A program made the translations under genes and the position numbers. A stretch of DNA of 64,000 bases from Corticium candelabrum (Eukaryota > Porifera > Homoscleromorpha > Homosclerophorida > Plakinidae), in NCBI RefSeq assembly GCF_963422355.1, contig NC_085091.1:4477223-4541222 (forward strand), written 5' to 3'. Below the pieces are notes generated by a model. The model was given only the letters and a program-made list of their open reading frames with translations. It ran no database searches and was not told where the DNA came from. The number at the start of each line of letters is the position of its first letter. The stretch's first letter is position 1. This document shows, piece by piece, positions 1-23,232 of this stretch.

Positions 1-1482
<1,482 letters not shown>

Positions 1483-1599
1483 CTATGTGTAAGAGAGGAT
1501 CTCTAGGGCGAGCCACAGCCCCTTTGAATTTGCTCGTGCATGCCGAATATAGAGAGCTCAACAGTGAAGTTGTTGTCTTCTGGAGTTCTCTCGGGATGA

Positions 1600-2880
1600 C
1601 GCGATTTCCTGCTGATTGATTTTGTCTCCACTCGCGCATGAATTTCTCTGGAATGGAACATCGGATCTCCACCAAATTTAAACTGGCTCGTTTCTGACCT
1701 TGAACGGTATACACGGAGCATGTTGTTTATTTAGAGCAAGATATTTTTGATTATATCTGGTTCCAGCCTTGTACCCTTCTTGCGCGCCTGGAGAAGAGGG
1801 CCTGGTACACGTCTTCGCATGCATGCATGGACTACCTTAAATTGGGGTAATGTATGCGCACATGCAGAACTGACGTTGTTTAGAATCTCTAGCCAATAAT
1901 GTCGTGCACAACTGACAGCGAAACAGCTTCTGTGCACCAGTAGTGGATGAAGATATAGACCCAAGGTCAAGTGATCCAGCTAGACAATTTTAGACCTTGT
2001 TTTTGTGGCAGCTGTATTAAGTATCAATTTTGTCATTCCTTAATGTGTGCTCGTATACGTACTGTACTGCAGTCAGGCTGTTTTCAGTGTTTGCTTACTG
2101 AGAAGGACTGCAGTAGAAGTTGCAGCTTATTTTGGGAATTTCTATCTGTATGAGAGACAGTCTTTCATGCAGATCTGCCAGCGCTGTGCTCGGTGCATTC
2201 GAGCTGCAGCAGAATTGCTGGTGCAGGCACATGACAGCCAGGACTGGTATCTAAGTTGAAAAAAGTGGACAAAGAACATTACTGGAGACGATCGATGCAG
2301 CACCTCTTTATGGTGCTGTGCATGTGAACAGTTGCTCTCTAGCTAAGTGCACACTGGCTCTTTAGACTTTGAACAGGTCTTCTGTATGGCTGCTGAGAAA
2401 GAAGAGTCACTACTGAACACGGAACGTGTATCGCTGTCATTGTGTGCGACATATTAGCTCGCGATTCTAACAACGTGGGTTCCTCATTTGTGCATACATT
2501 ACACCGATTTCGAGGTAATTTATGCACACATGCGAAGGCATTGTGTACCAGGACCTCTTCTCCGGGCGTGCAAGAGGGCCTGGGTACGAGGCTAATCCCG
2601 GTCATGAAAGAATACGCCTACTTTCATTTGCTTGTGTCCACGCGTCGAATAGCTGACATGTTCAATATTCCTGTTGCTTACAATGGCAGCAATGTCTTCG
2701 AAGTGACGTTGTCCATCAGGAATGTCAAGGTGTGACTCTGCTATAATACAGGGAACCGATTATCGGGTTGAGTACGTATGCTGCCCGGATATATATCTTT
2801 GAACGGGAATTCTTGAAACGGGATATTCAGTTATGTTTTTATTTGTCTTCAACGGGATACTTATTAGCTAACAATCAATA
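1600..2880 (-). repeat. Interspersed repeat, copy A
   Basis: The sequence around 1620-1740 and 2619-2880 is recognisably the same as 31,915-32,520, in the same order. Shared stretches include the region with the CTCCACCAAA and CACGGAGC motifs and a later block with ATATATATCTTTGAACGG. A shorter related piece in opposite orientation lies near 14,150-14,270. Copy A is split by the foldback element at 1752-2608. No intact coding frame is seen. The family is unidentified; it may be a DNA element or a dispersed gene fragment. Confidence 0.6.
1752..2608. mobile_element. Foldback element with about 160-bp terminal inverted repeats
   Basis: Positions 1752-1905 and the reverse complement of 2450-2608 match over about 150 bp with scattered differences; both contain the GGAGAAGAG..CCTGGTACAC block followed by ATGTATGC. 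The related repeat at 31.9-32.5 kb lacks this segment and serves as an approximate empty site. The roughly 540-bp interior has no recognisable transposase, so this is a non-autonomous DNA element. Exact ends and target duplication could not be fixed. Confidence 0.6.
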
Positions 2881-3504
2881 ATCTGATCAGCTTGGGTGAA
2901 GAACGTGATCTCATCTAGTAACAGAATATTCATGACCTTAAATAATTATTGACACATGACAAGAGTGAGGTCTTGCTTCGCACACCAATTATACTGATGA
3001 CTTTACTGTATAAGTCACCACTTATCTGTTAAACTGCTATGTTTAGCTTATTTTACTGAGATATTATGCATGTTATCTGTCATCGTGCGTTTTCCCTGTT
3101 TGGCAAAGATTGAGAACTAGTTGCTACGAAGTTGTAGAATAGATGTCACCAATTTGCCGGAGGCCAGGATGTTTGTCATATGTTTTTAGTACACAGTACG
3201 TGAAGAAAAGAGTTGTTTACTTGAACACATATGTCATATCGCTATATTACAACACAAATAGTGAAGTTTGTTGGAATGAGACCAAGTAGGTGCAGATTTT
3301 AGAAATTATGGGATATATTGTCTGACAAACTAATAACAGCAGCAGAGTGTTACCTTTTTGATACAAAATTTCTGAAATATGGGCAATTATTTTGACTATT
3401 ATAAGTGACTAACAGTGCAGGTAGTGGATGAAGGTTTTGCACATGATTTGATGTTACCTGTTGTTTGGAAGTATGCACACTAAGTAGTGTGTTTTTGTCT
3501 GTAG
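2881..3504. other. Upstream intron sequence of the ClC gene
   Basis: No exon, RNA gene or clear repeat is visible here. It ends in a good polypyrimidine tract and AG acceptor at 3503-3504. The channel's earlier exons (gating helices, first selectivity-filter motifs) were looked for back to 1479 and not found, so the 5' part of the gene probably lies upstream of the GT tract. Confidence 0.5.
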
Positions 3505-12821
<9,317 letters not shown>

Positions 12822-13348
12822 ATAAATCTTTTGTAGATTGATGGTCCCTTCCTTTACTACAATGTTGTACAGTGCAAAATTTCCTAAGGCTGATGCGCAC
12901 GCAACAGCATCCTGCATGCTGTAAATATTACCAGGATTGCTGTCTTTTTGTTAGTTTGGATATTGAAATATTACTGTTTGGTTTATATAATAAGAGGGTG
13001 AGAAAGTAGACCTATCATTCTTCGCAAACAGAAAGCTGTGGTGCTGTTAATTAATTAATGAAGGTTAGCATGGATTGCTATAGGTTTGAAGGTCCAGTCG
13101 GTCTTTTTTTCTAATACAATGTCTTTTACCTCCTAACTGGAGCAGGCTGGACTCTCAAACTTAGGATTTTTATTTCTAACTATCAGCAGTTACACTGACT
13201 GGCCTTACCAGCATTGCCTACTTACAGTAGTATACGTAATAGGACAGCATTAGCTGATTATTTGTTTAATAAAACATGCAGCAGAGCTTTCATTTTTGTC
13301 ATTTCTTCCCAATTATAACCTGTATGTTTTTGTGCATTGGAAGAAAGG

Positions 13349-13350
<2 letters not shown>
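12822..13350. other. 3' untranslated/flanking region of the ClC gene
   Basis: This AT-rich sequence has an AATAAA near 13,268 that could serve as a polyadenylation signal. No other gene is visible. Confidence 0.4.
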
Positions 13351-13412
<62 letters not shown>

Positions 13413-14110
13413 CATGATCACTGGCCTGTTGTCCGCATGGGCAGATTAGATTGCGGTATAGTTGTATGCATCCATGAACTATATCTCATTCACAGAATTA
13501 GCAGCCGCGGACAGAATTCTCATAAAGTTAATTAATTGAATGTTGCATGCAAATTTATGTTGCATGAGTATCTCATAGACATTTTTTAATCCGTTCTGAA
13601 GAATTAGCAGCCGGACAGAATTCTCATGAAGAATTTCGTTCACAGAATATATGCCGTTACAGATCCCGTTTTTGCCTGGGCTGATTGCCTTATTGATTGT
13701 TAGTTGATATCCCTGTCGTCAGTTTGAAACTCGGTAGTGTGATCTGTTTCACTTGAGATCCCGTTCTTAATTAATTCGCCGGGGTCTGATTAGATTATTG
13801 ATTGTTAGTTTTGAAATTGTAGCCTATAGTGTCCCGTCCGCGAAAATCCTGTATAGATTAGAAATTTATCCCGGCACCAGATCGCACAAATGATAACTAC
13901 TCTACGTAACCAAGCGTCCCGTTCCGAGAAATATTTGCAGCGAGTTTCTTCTGTCTTATTTTTCATTCTCCGAAAACGTCGAAGAGAAATGGAATTGTAA
14001 CCGATTGTCCCGTTTCCTGAAAGTATAACAGTGAGTATCATGTATTCAGCTGCAGGCAGCAGGCACTGGGAAGTCACATGTTTTTAATTAATCATCATTA
14101 CATAATGCAA
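13351..14110. repeat. (AT)n tract followed by a degenerate short-period repeat field
   Basis: A 59-bp (AT)n tract (13,351-13,409) is followed by loosely repeated units. GAATTAGCAGCC..GGACAGAATTCTCAT occurs at about 13,495 and 13,600. A TCCCGTT word recurs about every 80-100 bp (13,665, 13,760, 13,830, 13,917, 14,005). It looks like an old, diverged satellite or part of the interspersed repeat that continues to 14,270. Confidence 0.4.
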
Positions 14111-14319
14111 TCAAAGGTCTCGTGTCGCATCCATTTCGATAGTTCCGTTGGACGTCGTCACTTCAAAGACACGTTGCTTTTGCCGTTGCGGGGAACAGGC
14201 GTATCGAACGTGGCAGGTATTCGATGAGCCTACACGGGCAAACCAAGGTAGGCGTATTTTTCAAGACCCGTATATACCAAAAATCTTACCTTTTCGACGT
14301 CCCCAGCAACAAACTACAC

Positions 14320-15131
14320 GCTCGAACAAACGAATTTTCTTTAGCACCTTACCTGAGGTTGGGAGTGGCTCTATCTTTCACCAATTGGATTAAAAAGTGT
14401 GATTACGGTCATGATTTGTATGAGTACGGATACCATTTTTTAACGTGGGGGTGGACCTGTGTGGTCTCACAATTCAGTCTTGAATGGGTGGAATGAGTGC
14501 CTGTCTGATCGACCTCAACTTTTCCATCAAAAAGAACCAAAAGATCAACACATCAATACTGAAGACCGTCCAGACATTACAATGCTTAATCCACATCCTG
14601 GACAGAATTTGGATCTTGATGTTTCACTTGCTCATCCATGGAGTTAGGACATTATTAAGAGGGCGAGCAGGGAAAATGGTCATGCTGCGAAGACGAGAAG
14701 AAAAGAAAATGAAAATATTAAGAAGAGCTTGTTGCAGGAGGGTATGTATCAAGATGTGTTCCTCTTGTTTTAGAACATTTTGGGAGGTGGGGCATAAAAG
14801 CAGAGAACTTTAATTTGCATGTATTTGTCACAACAGTCAGTAAATCTAGAAGCCAATTTTAATGCCTCCATGTTCATGTCATATTGGAGAAAAAGATTTT
14901 CTATAATTCTACAAAGATGCAATGCCAAAGTAGTCCTCAGAAAATTTCAAAACCGTCACCTAATCATGGTGATTTAGATACATTATTTGACTTTGACATT
15001 CAAGGCCAAGTCTATTAGTTAATCTATGACTTTGTTGTTTGCAAGGGCTGGTTTGCTTGTAAAAAGTCTCAGCATATGTACTAGTAGACTCTATATGAGA
15101 GTAAGGTGTCTGTCTGTCTGTCTGTCTGTCT
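14320..15131 (+). mobile_element. 5'-truncated, decayed copy of the (TCTG)n retrotransposon
   Basis: Across three frames it matches the C-terminal third of the intact element: LRLGVALSF, the zinc segment with CDYG and the following EYGYHFL, then VWSHNSVLNGWNECLSD, RPDIT and DVSLAHPWS. Stops and frameshifts are present. It ends in 3' sequence closed by a (TCTG)6 tail at 15,106-15,131, as the intact copy does. This is a typical dead LINE insertion truncated at its 5' end. Confidence 0.82.
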
Positions 15132-15139
15132 ATCTTACT

Positions 15140-15389
15140 TGATGTAAAGTCTGTGTAATGGCTGTAACTCTTGGTATCCCCACTCCATGCTTCAGCACTG
15201 TTCTCACCTTTTCCGATAGCTACAGATCAGGCAGCTTGCCAGCTATCTCATCCAGGCACAGAGAGATTACTTTGGTGCTCACACATATGAGCTGCTTCCA
15301 AACTCGTTCAATTCATTCACATCAACTGGACTGACCACGGTGGTTCTGTCTTGTCGTCCACTTACACTGCCTGATTGGTCAAGTGTCTA
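15140..15389 (+). pseudogene. 6-phosphogluconate dehydrogenase C-terminal fragment
   Basis: Reading frames in series give LGIPTPCFSTVLTFSDSYRS, then LIQAQRDYFGAHTYELL, then INWTDHGGSVLSSTYTA and TGA. This is the characteristic C-terminal stretch of the pentose-phosphate-pathway enzyme, ending at its natural terminus. At least two frameshifts separate the pieces and everything upstream is missing. It begins almost directly after the TCTG tail of the preceding retroelement. It is probably a 5'-truncated retrocopy or a stranded exon; no introns are visible within it. Confidence 0.8.
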
Positions 15390-16101
15390 GCCTTTGATAT
15401 CAACATTTGTGATGCTGTTCTGATCTTGACAGCATGAGATTGTATGTTGCTTTCATTTTAGCTCAAATGTATGTCTGTCTGACATCATTTACTCCCAACA
15501 GTTGTATTGGTTGTTCTGCTGAATTAGGTGCAGTACAAGCAAGTTGTACTCCTTGCTCTCATTGATTTTCAGTCTGATATTAATAATCATTACTGATTGA
15601 CATGTTGGGTTTGTAGGTTTCAAGACATTGGTGAATAAGAAGTGGGGAACATCTTGATTATTAGACAGACACATGGACAGACTACAAGCTGATGCTACCA
15701 TCAGCACAACCACAATTTCTCAACAGTTTTCTCGTCACAGGTTGCGTGTCTTGCCTATTATCCATTAGAACATACAGACAAACATTCAAGTTGAATAAGC
15801 AAGTTGTATCATTTCAATCGCAATAGAATGACACTTAGCTGCAGCATTGACATACACAACTGACAAACAACATTTAATAAAAAGCTTCACTTCCAGTCAA
15901 ACGTTTTACTGTAGTTCACATCAACACAAACTGTAAAACCGTGAGACTGACTGCTAAACTATAAAAAAGTTCAATGTCAACTCATATTGCACAGCAGACT
16001 ACTCACATGCAACATCATCTATTGCATTTATAACAAGCAGAAAAGTTGGACGAATTGAGACAAACAGACAAACAAATACATCACAATTATCTGCTCCTAA
16101 G
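15390..16101. other. Intergenic spacer
   Basis: This separates the 6-phosphogluconate dehydrogenase fragment from the stop codon of the TPR-kinase gene. It is AT-rich, with no recognisable gene. Confidence 0.4.
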
Positions 16102-19100
16102 TCACATCCACGGCATCTCTACGAGTGTCACTTTGTCTGATTTGCGTTTCTTGCCTTTCACCATCCTTTTCGGAGGACACAAAGTGTACTCATCATTCTG
16201 CTTCACTGCATTCACTTGCATGAGAGCTGCTGCTGCAGCAATGCGATCACGTGGATTCTCTTCTGCCATAGCATAGCAAATGTCCTGCAGTGAAACGTAA
16301 GGAACAGCTTGAAACTGCCTCTCACGTACTTTCCTATCTGCACCAACTCCTGTGAATAACTCAACAAACGTGACTCCCAAGCTGTACATGTCGGCTTGTG
16401 TTGTGTTGTGTGTGGCCATTGCACGGCCTTCCACAACTCGTTCTGGTGCAATGTATTCTGGACTGAGAGGACCAACAGAAAGTGACTCGTTAGAGAAGTG
16501 ACAAGAGCCCAGATCACCGATTTTGGCTTCCATGGTCTTGCTGATGAGAATGTTGGTAGAGCGATCGAATGTCTCCATGAAGAAGAGTAGACTGCAGCTG
16601 GTGAAGATACATCACACCACACAGACATCCGACAGCTATATCCACTTGTTCCCTCATGGACAGATACCTGCTTTTCAAAGCAGCTTTGATCACATCTTTT
16701 AGTGATCCTTCCAAAAGCTCCATGACAATACGAAGAGGAACTTCATTCTCGATGATAGCTCCACAGATGGATACGACATTGGGGTGATGGACACGACTGG
16801 ACACAGACACTTCACGTCGAATGAATGAAATATTGAGATCATCTACTCAAACCGGTTCTTCATAAAATGTCTTGACAGCAGCTGCTACACCACTCCACAT
16901 GCCAACACCAACCTCTACAATACACCATCAATACACACATACATACAGTAGAGCACCTATTATCTGGACAGCTCATCTCTGCCACCTGGTCATCGTGTGA
17001 CCACAAAATCAGAGCCACAGTACACACAAACTATATCCTACTGTACACATGTAATGATAGTCACTTGTAGTAATAAAGTCTCCATACCAGTTATCTGCAT
17101 GGAGACCCTCCAGTCCCAACCTGTCCGGATAACTAAAATAGCGCTCTACTGTATAGCTACATGTAAACAGACAATTCACTCATTGATGTTACCTCCATAA
17201 CCTCCTTTTCCCAACTTTAATCCAGTCATGCGTAAACGGTCATCATGGATCTGTATAACGCTGTCATATTGATGTTGAAGTCGCTCCAGCTGCTGCATTG
17301 CCCTTTCACTTCGCTGCAAGCCTCTTGCCAGACACTGACTAGTCGTGTGCTGCTGTTGTACTTCGTGCCTCAAAACATCAATTTGTCTTCTCTGTTCTTC
17401 TATTGTGCTTCTCATATCATTTAATTCTTGTCTTTGTTGTTGCAACTGTCCCTCTTTGTCATCTAACTCACTTTTCATTCTCGTGATTTCCTGCTGTAGA
17501 TCATTTGCTTCTCTCTGTTTCTGTTCTGCAAGATGTTTCTGATCACGAACTGCTGTTTGCAATTGTTTGATGTCTTCATCACACTGCTGAACAACCTGCA
17601 GCAATCTCTCTATTTCTCCCACTTGCTGTTCATTCTCATCAATGATGGCACGAGTTACAGTCTCTTGATCAGCCAATAGCTGCTGTAAAGCAGATTTCTC
17701 TACTTGAATGGCTCGATTGCTTTCTCTGAGCAGCTCCAACTCTCTTTGTAAATCATCATCTTGAAAAGCACTTGCTTGATGCTCGACTGCAGAAATAAAT
17801 AGTCAAGATTAATACTCAAACAAGCAATAATACAGATAAACAGACGGGTGAGTAAGAAGACAGAAGACCAAGTATGTAGATAGACAAACAGTCAACAAAA
17901 ACAAATCCATCACATGACGGTAAAAATATTTACTGTCACCTTCTCACAGCTTCCTCAAACCAACAACATGCATTACTGATACAACATGGAAATGACTGTC
18001 TAATGTGTTCAACAGATCTACAATCTTAACGTGTTAATCATGACATACGACATCCATCCGCTTGTCAGATTTTAGTGAAAATAAACAAACTTTTAAGTTT
18101 ATTTGCAACTAGAGCAGTGGTGGATAGTAAATATCTTAAGAGAACAACAGAGTGCCAATAGATAATAGTTGTACATGTTGGACCACTGGGTTACATAAAA
18201 CAAGGCAGGAATGCTGCCCATCTTTACGTTCATCTCACATCTCGTGTCACACTACATATGCTACATGTGACCTCATCATCACCAACTGACTTAGAACTGA
18301 CTTAGCTAATGCAAATTGGATTCGAATCATCTGCTCATTGAGTATAAGGAAAGTCACTACAGCACAGTTTATACAAAAATTTCCTGTAAGAATAATTGTG
18401 AGCTCATAAGTAAATGAGTGTATACCTTGATGATAAGAAACAGCTCGTTGATGTTGTCGCAAAATGTCGACTGCTTCTTGATCTTTCTTTAGCATTCGTA
18501 AGCAATAGTTCAGATCTCGTATTGCTATACACACAGTAAGAAGAACTTTGTCCACTTTCTAACATTTCTAATCCCTTTATGTGACAACACACCTGCACTT
18601 GTTGTGGGATGTAACCCTACTCTCACGCACAAAATATTGACACTTTCCTTCAGGTTGCTTTCCGCTTCTTCCCACTTCTGTTGACCTTGAAGGATTTGAG
18701 CAACACCTAATACAACTGAATACAAATAAACATTCTACAGTTAAAACAAAACGAAATATGACTCTAGGCAATGAATTACTTCTTCCTCTTACTGGGTGTT
18801 CCACACCCATTGATTTATTGATTATTTCTGATGACTCCTGGAACAATGCCAAAGCATCCATTTGCTTGTTTTGTTTCACTTGACACTCTGCCATACAACA
18901 AAGAGCTGAAAAAAAGGAACAATAAACACAATTAAAGAGACAACCCTCATATTTACAATCTCTCACTTAAACCAGTCTCCCAATGGTTAGTTGGTAACAA
19001 GCGTCTTTGTAGTGTTGCTGCTTCCTGTAGTATCCTATTAGCACGTTTGTAGTCACCCCTTATGACCAGTACTTCTCTCATATCACTCAACACTACACAA

Positions 19101-20915
19101 CACAAGTCAGCAATGTATGTCACAGATCTAACACACTGACAAGTTCAATGATTATCTCAATGTTACTGTCGACATTAAACACTTCAAACTCATTTCCATC
19201 TTGTAACTTACAACGTGCCTTCCAGTCCCCTTCTTTAATCAATTTAGTCCATCTATCAGCCTGTTGTAACAATTTTTTCACTTCCTTTTCTGTTCCTTCA
19301 TTTAGTTGGATTGTATAAGCCAATAGAATAGCAGCTACTCAAACACAATCAGCAACACGAAACAACATTTCAACACATCATACTCACCTCGTGCTTTACT
19401 ATTGTTGTCATCCGTGCTGAAAGATAAACTACAACCTTCTCTCATCACATCTTCTGCTTCTTTTGTTAGACATTGAGAAAGAAGGCAACGTGATAAATAA
19501 GCACAACCTACACAACAAAATACACTAGCTAATAAAATAAAACAGCCATTGATATCAATACTTAAAAAGCCATATTAATATACATAAACGTAAAATCCTT
19601 TATCATCAAATTTCAAATTTCTACAAAACAAAACGTCACAAACCAATATTTCATATTTAATAAATACATGTTTGATTGGAAATTTTTTTAAAGATTAGCA
19701 ATTTTACCAGCAAATGAATCAGCATTCTTTATTGTTTTCTCACATCACACAAATAAATGCAAAGCAGCAAACATCATAATCAGACTGCAATTTTTCCATC
19801 CTTTATACACACACACTCTCTAACATCAGCACATAGTGAGACCTCGTTACTCTGATATCATATGCAATAAAACTGACATCCTTGCTTTCCCGCAAACATA
19901 CACATACAACCAATTTACAAATGTGACACAAAGCCCTCATGTCCACATACCAATAATCTGACAGTTGCATTAACACAACAAACACTAGGACAACAAACAT
20001 AGTTGCAACGACCACATCCGACCATACGTATTAACATTCACAAATGTAACACAAAGACTAGTGTAAAGTCGTGCTTCTCCACTTTCATCAGTTCCCTCCA
20101 CTATAACTAAAGACATTCACAATGTCCAAATTCACTTTCCTTGTCTCTTTGTCTATGTGCCCTCCTTGACACATAAGTTCCTCCCATCTCTTACACTCTA
20201 GCTGCCAAACTACATTACTTCATTAAGTCAACAAACTCATAAACCAAACGCTCAATTTACATTCCCTTACAAATTCACATCACTCTTACTCACTTCCTGC
20301 CATGCAGACTTTGTTCACAGAAGGCAATCTACGATAGATGTTGAGTGACTCTCTTAAATGTTCTGTTGCTCTTTCATACTTGCCCTGATCGTATAGGCAC
20401 ACCCCCATATTGAGTAGCACTAAATTAGAGACACAACAACACAACAGTTAGTCACGTCATCTCTTCTAGTCGAAGTCTCTCTTCAGTCTGTCAGACCCTT
20501 CCAACATCTTCATGTGCACCTCTCAACACACACTACACACTAGACACAGCCTGATAGGGCACATAAATCATAATGAAAATCTGGCTGCATTACTCATGTT
20601 TCTACTATTCTTTTACTTTCTTCTGCATTAATATTTACCTATACACTAAATTAACGATTTCCTTGCTGCTATCACTTGCTGTGTTTACTAGAAAACTCTT
20701 GTCACAACCAGCTATACTTGACATAGTTTCTTTTAATCACAGTTGTTGTAGCAGTGTGTTGTCAGTATTAATATTGTTGCAGTTAAAGCTATTGATATCA
20801 ATAATGTTGTTGTTTTTCTTAGCTATGCAACCCTCATTGTTCTACATTCATTTCTGTCAAAGTATGACTTAATTGTATCTGTTGATGGACGGCTGTTGAA
20901 TATCCAACAATACTA

Positions 20916-21364
20916 CAGCAGGATGTCACTTATACCAACATCAGTTATCCCAACACGCCCGTCTACAAGACACAGGCTGCCTTGCACTCACATTAGCTTT
21001 GACCACAAAACGGTAATGTGAGAGTACAGCCCATCCTCATCTGTGATTCTGAAAATGTCGCAACTGCAAATTAGAAGCAAACTAGAGTGGTTCTGTCCAT
21101 AGGAGAGAAGATAGAAAATTGTAAGAAAGCCTCAGGTGGCTGCAGCTACGTCTGCATTGGTCAAGACTTTGGAATTGCAAGCACTACCATGTCAAACATC
21201 ATGAAAACCAAGAACAAACTGCTGACATTCCACTCTCATGAGTCTCACACGTTAAACGATTTGGTTGTGTAGCTGTAGTGAGTAGACGACATGCAATTAT
21301 CTGGATTATTCAGAGTAATGAATAGAGCAGGTCCCAAAGTGCTCACATAAGTGATGTCCTACTG
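20916..21364 (+). mobile_element. Pogo/Tigger-like element, deletion derivative
   Basis: The termini are inverted repeats: CAGCAGGATGTCACTTAT on the left and, reverse-complemented, CAGTAGGACATCACTTAT on the right. Each is flanked by TA (20,914-20,915 and 21,365-21,366), the Tc1/mariner-pogo target duplication. Inside, about 21,087-21,235 encodes LSIGEKIENCKK..FGIASTTMSNIMK, the N-terminal CENP-B/psq helix-turn-helix of pogo transposases, with stop codons nearby and no catalytic domain. At 449 bp it is non-autonomous. It sits in an intron of the TPR-kinase gene. Confidence 0.8.
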
Positions 21365-22125
21365 TAACTTATGCAAAACACAAATATTCTGCTATAAACT
21401 GTATTTGTTTTAATGGAAGAACAAACTGCCATCATAACGAACTCAAATGATGTCACATGAAGAATATGGAAAAAAGCAACGGCAACAAGATTTAATAAAA
21501 CTTTGTACAAATTATTAATTAATGACCATAAATTGTTGTTCAGTAAAATAATATAAAATATCAAATTAATATCAATTCTGAGTTCATATCAGTAAAACGT
21601 TAATTGACAAACAAACTGTTGACAAAACTGATGAATGCACGATGTTAGATGTAACCCTCAACTTTACTATCTAAATTTCCTACAATGGTCAACAAAGGTT
21701 GAAAGAATTTTGTTAGTGAGATAAACTTATAACAATGAATAAGACAGAAATCACACTTACCATCAGACAGAAAGTTTTCATGTTGAGGTGTATTATCTCG
21801 TACAATAGACAAACATTGTTCCGTAAACTTTACGGCGTCATTCACTTTATGTTGGAGATATAGACAACTTCCCAACCCATTGAGTGCTTCCAACACAAAT
21901 CAAATAAAATTGTTAATATCAATAGATCAATAGAGCATTTTCATTGACGCCAGATTTTTCTAATGCGCGTTAGTGTTGGCCATTTTGGTGTCCATGTGAT
22001 ACTTGCGTGGGTGTTAGCGTAAGCAAATTTTGATCTCCCTTGCCTCTACTACACTTCCTGCCACAGGAAACTATCAAAGTACAATCTGCTATCTGATGCA
22101 AAACCTTGCTACTTAGCCATGCAAG

Positions 22126-23036
22126 CTAGAACTGATTGGAGGGGTTGATCCACTGCAGTTGGAGAGACCATTGCTAGAGAACACCGCGTTTCCTCCTGTC
22201 CACAGCTCGGACATTGTCTCCTATTTAGTCCTTCAGATGAGCTTCCTAACAGCCAAGCAGTTTAGAGTCCGCAAATGCAAAGCTTTGGAAGTTGACAACC
22301 AGTCTAGAATTGGCTGGGTGAAAGATGTCCGTATGCATGTTGTGGGAGCTAGAAGGGTTGTGGAACCTCAGTAGTAATTATGTGGTAATTTATAGTAGAG
22401 ATTTTTTGTTAGAGTATATATTTCACCTACAGTACCTGTGGGACAATCTTTGTCAGCTCTAAGTGAGAGGATTGTGAAAGAAAATACAGTCGTGTATGTT
22501 GCAATTTAATGTGAGAGTTCAATAATCTTTGGTAGACAATCAACTGACATGAGATCCAAGCTTTATTCTTAATAGTCAGTATTTGTTTGTGTGACAATGT
22601 CTGTGGCCCAGGGGTGTCGTGTGGGTGCAAAAAGTGGTGGGGCTGACTCGCTGCTGAGAATTCGGCTCTGGTCTTTGATATTGAAAAAAGGAAAATGCCC
22701 CCGAAAAGTGGTGGGGCTTCAGTCCCTATTACACGACGCCCCTGAGACTGTGCTATATACTTGGGAAATGTAAAGGAAGTGGACACGTGGTGATAATTTA
22801 ACATGAATAGCACAGCATTGTGCTACAGTAGAGTAAGTCCTGTAAGTGTAGAATATTGCAAGACACCACACAGTCTGAAATTTTACAGGTTCCTCATTCT
22901 CAAGAATGCAATAAAACACCTCACTTCATGGTTGATTTGTGAAAACTAAGACAGGAAATGTTGTGCAAATTACAACTGCATGGCTGGACTTGGAGAAGCT
23001 TGCACACATGTTGCTGTATTCAGTTTTCTTTGAAGC
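22126..23036 (+). pseudogene. Decayed SWIM zinc-finger / YqaJ-family gene fragment
   Basis: The first block (22,126-22,374) encodes FPPVHSSDIVSYLVLQ..TAKQFR..RIGWVKDVR, which I recognise as the conserved N-terminal block of the metazoan SWIM-domain/YqaJ-recombinase-like protein family. The second block (22,889-23,036), after a possible AG acceptor, reads VPHSQECNKTP and then, after a frame change, CANYNCMAGLGEACTHVA, the SWIM zinc site (CxC..CxH). The YqaJ nuclease part is absent. Stops and frameshifts show it is dead. Function of the family is not established; identification is from remembered family patterns. Confidence 0.65.
22609..22744. mobile_element. 136-bp MITE with CAGGGGTGTCGTGT ends
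   Basis: CAGGGGTGTCGTGT at 22,609 is matched by ACACGACGCCCCTG ending at 22,744, apart from one substitution. It is inserted between the two blocks of the SWIM-type pseudogene. No target duplication is recognisable. Confidence 0.75.
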
Positions 23037-23232
23037 CTATACTTAATTTGCACACAGTAGAGCGAGGCGTCATTCCAATCTATTCAGAAGGCCAAACCTT
23101 ACAGACCAGTGAAAGAATTAGATATGTCATCTGTTAAAAGCCAAAACAAAAAATTGACAATGCGATTGCTACAACAAACCTCTCTTGCGCGTCTGTAATT
23201 GCGAGTCTCTTTGATTCTGAGTTGGTAGCAGT

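Noticed and set aside
2619..2735. Possible upstream ClC exon
   Set aside because: The same sequence occurs in the interspersed repeat at 32.1 kb and does not resemble a ClC helix.
17345..17542. Plus-strand Cys/Leu/Ser-rich frame
   Set aside because: It is the antisense of the coiled-coil exon of the TPR-kinase gene.
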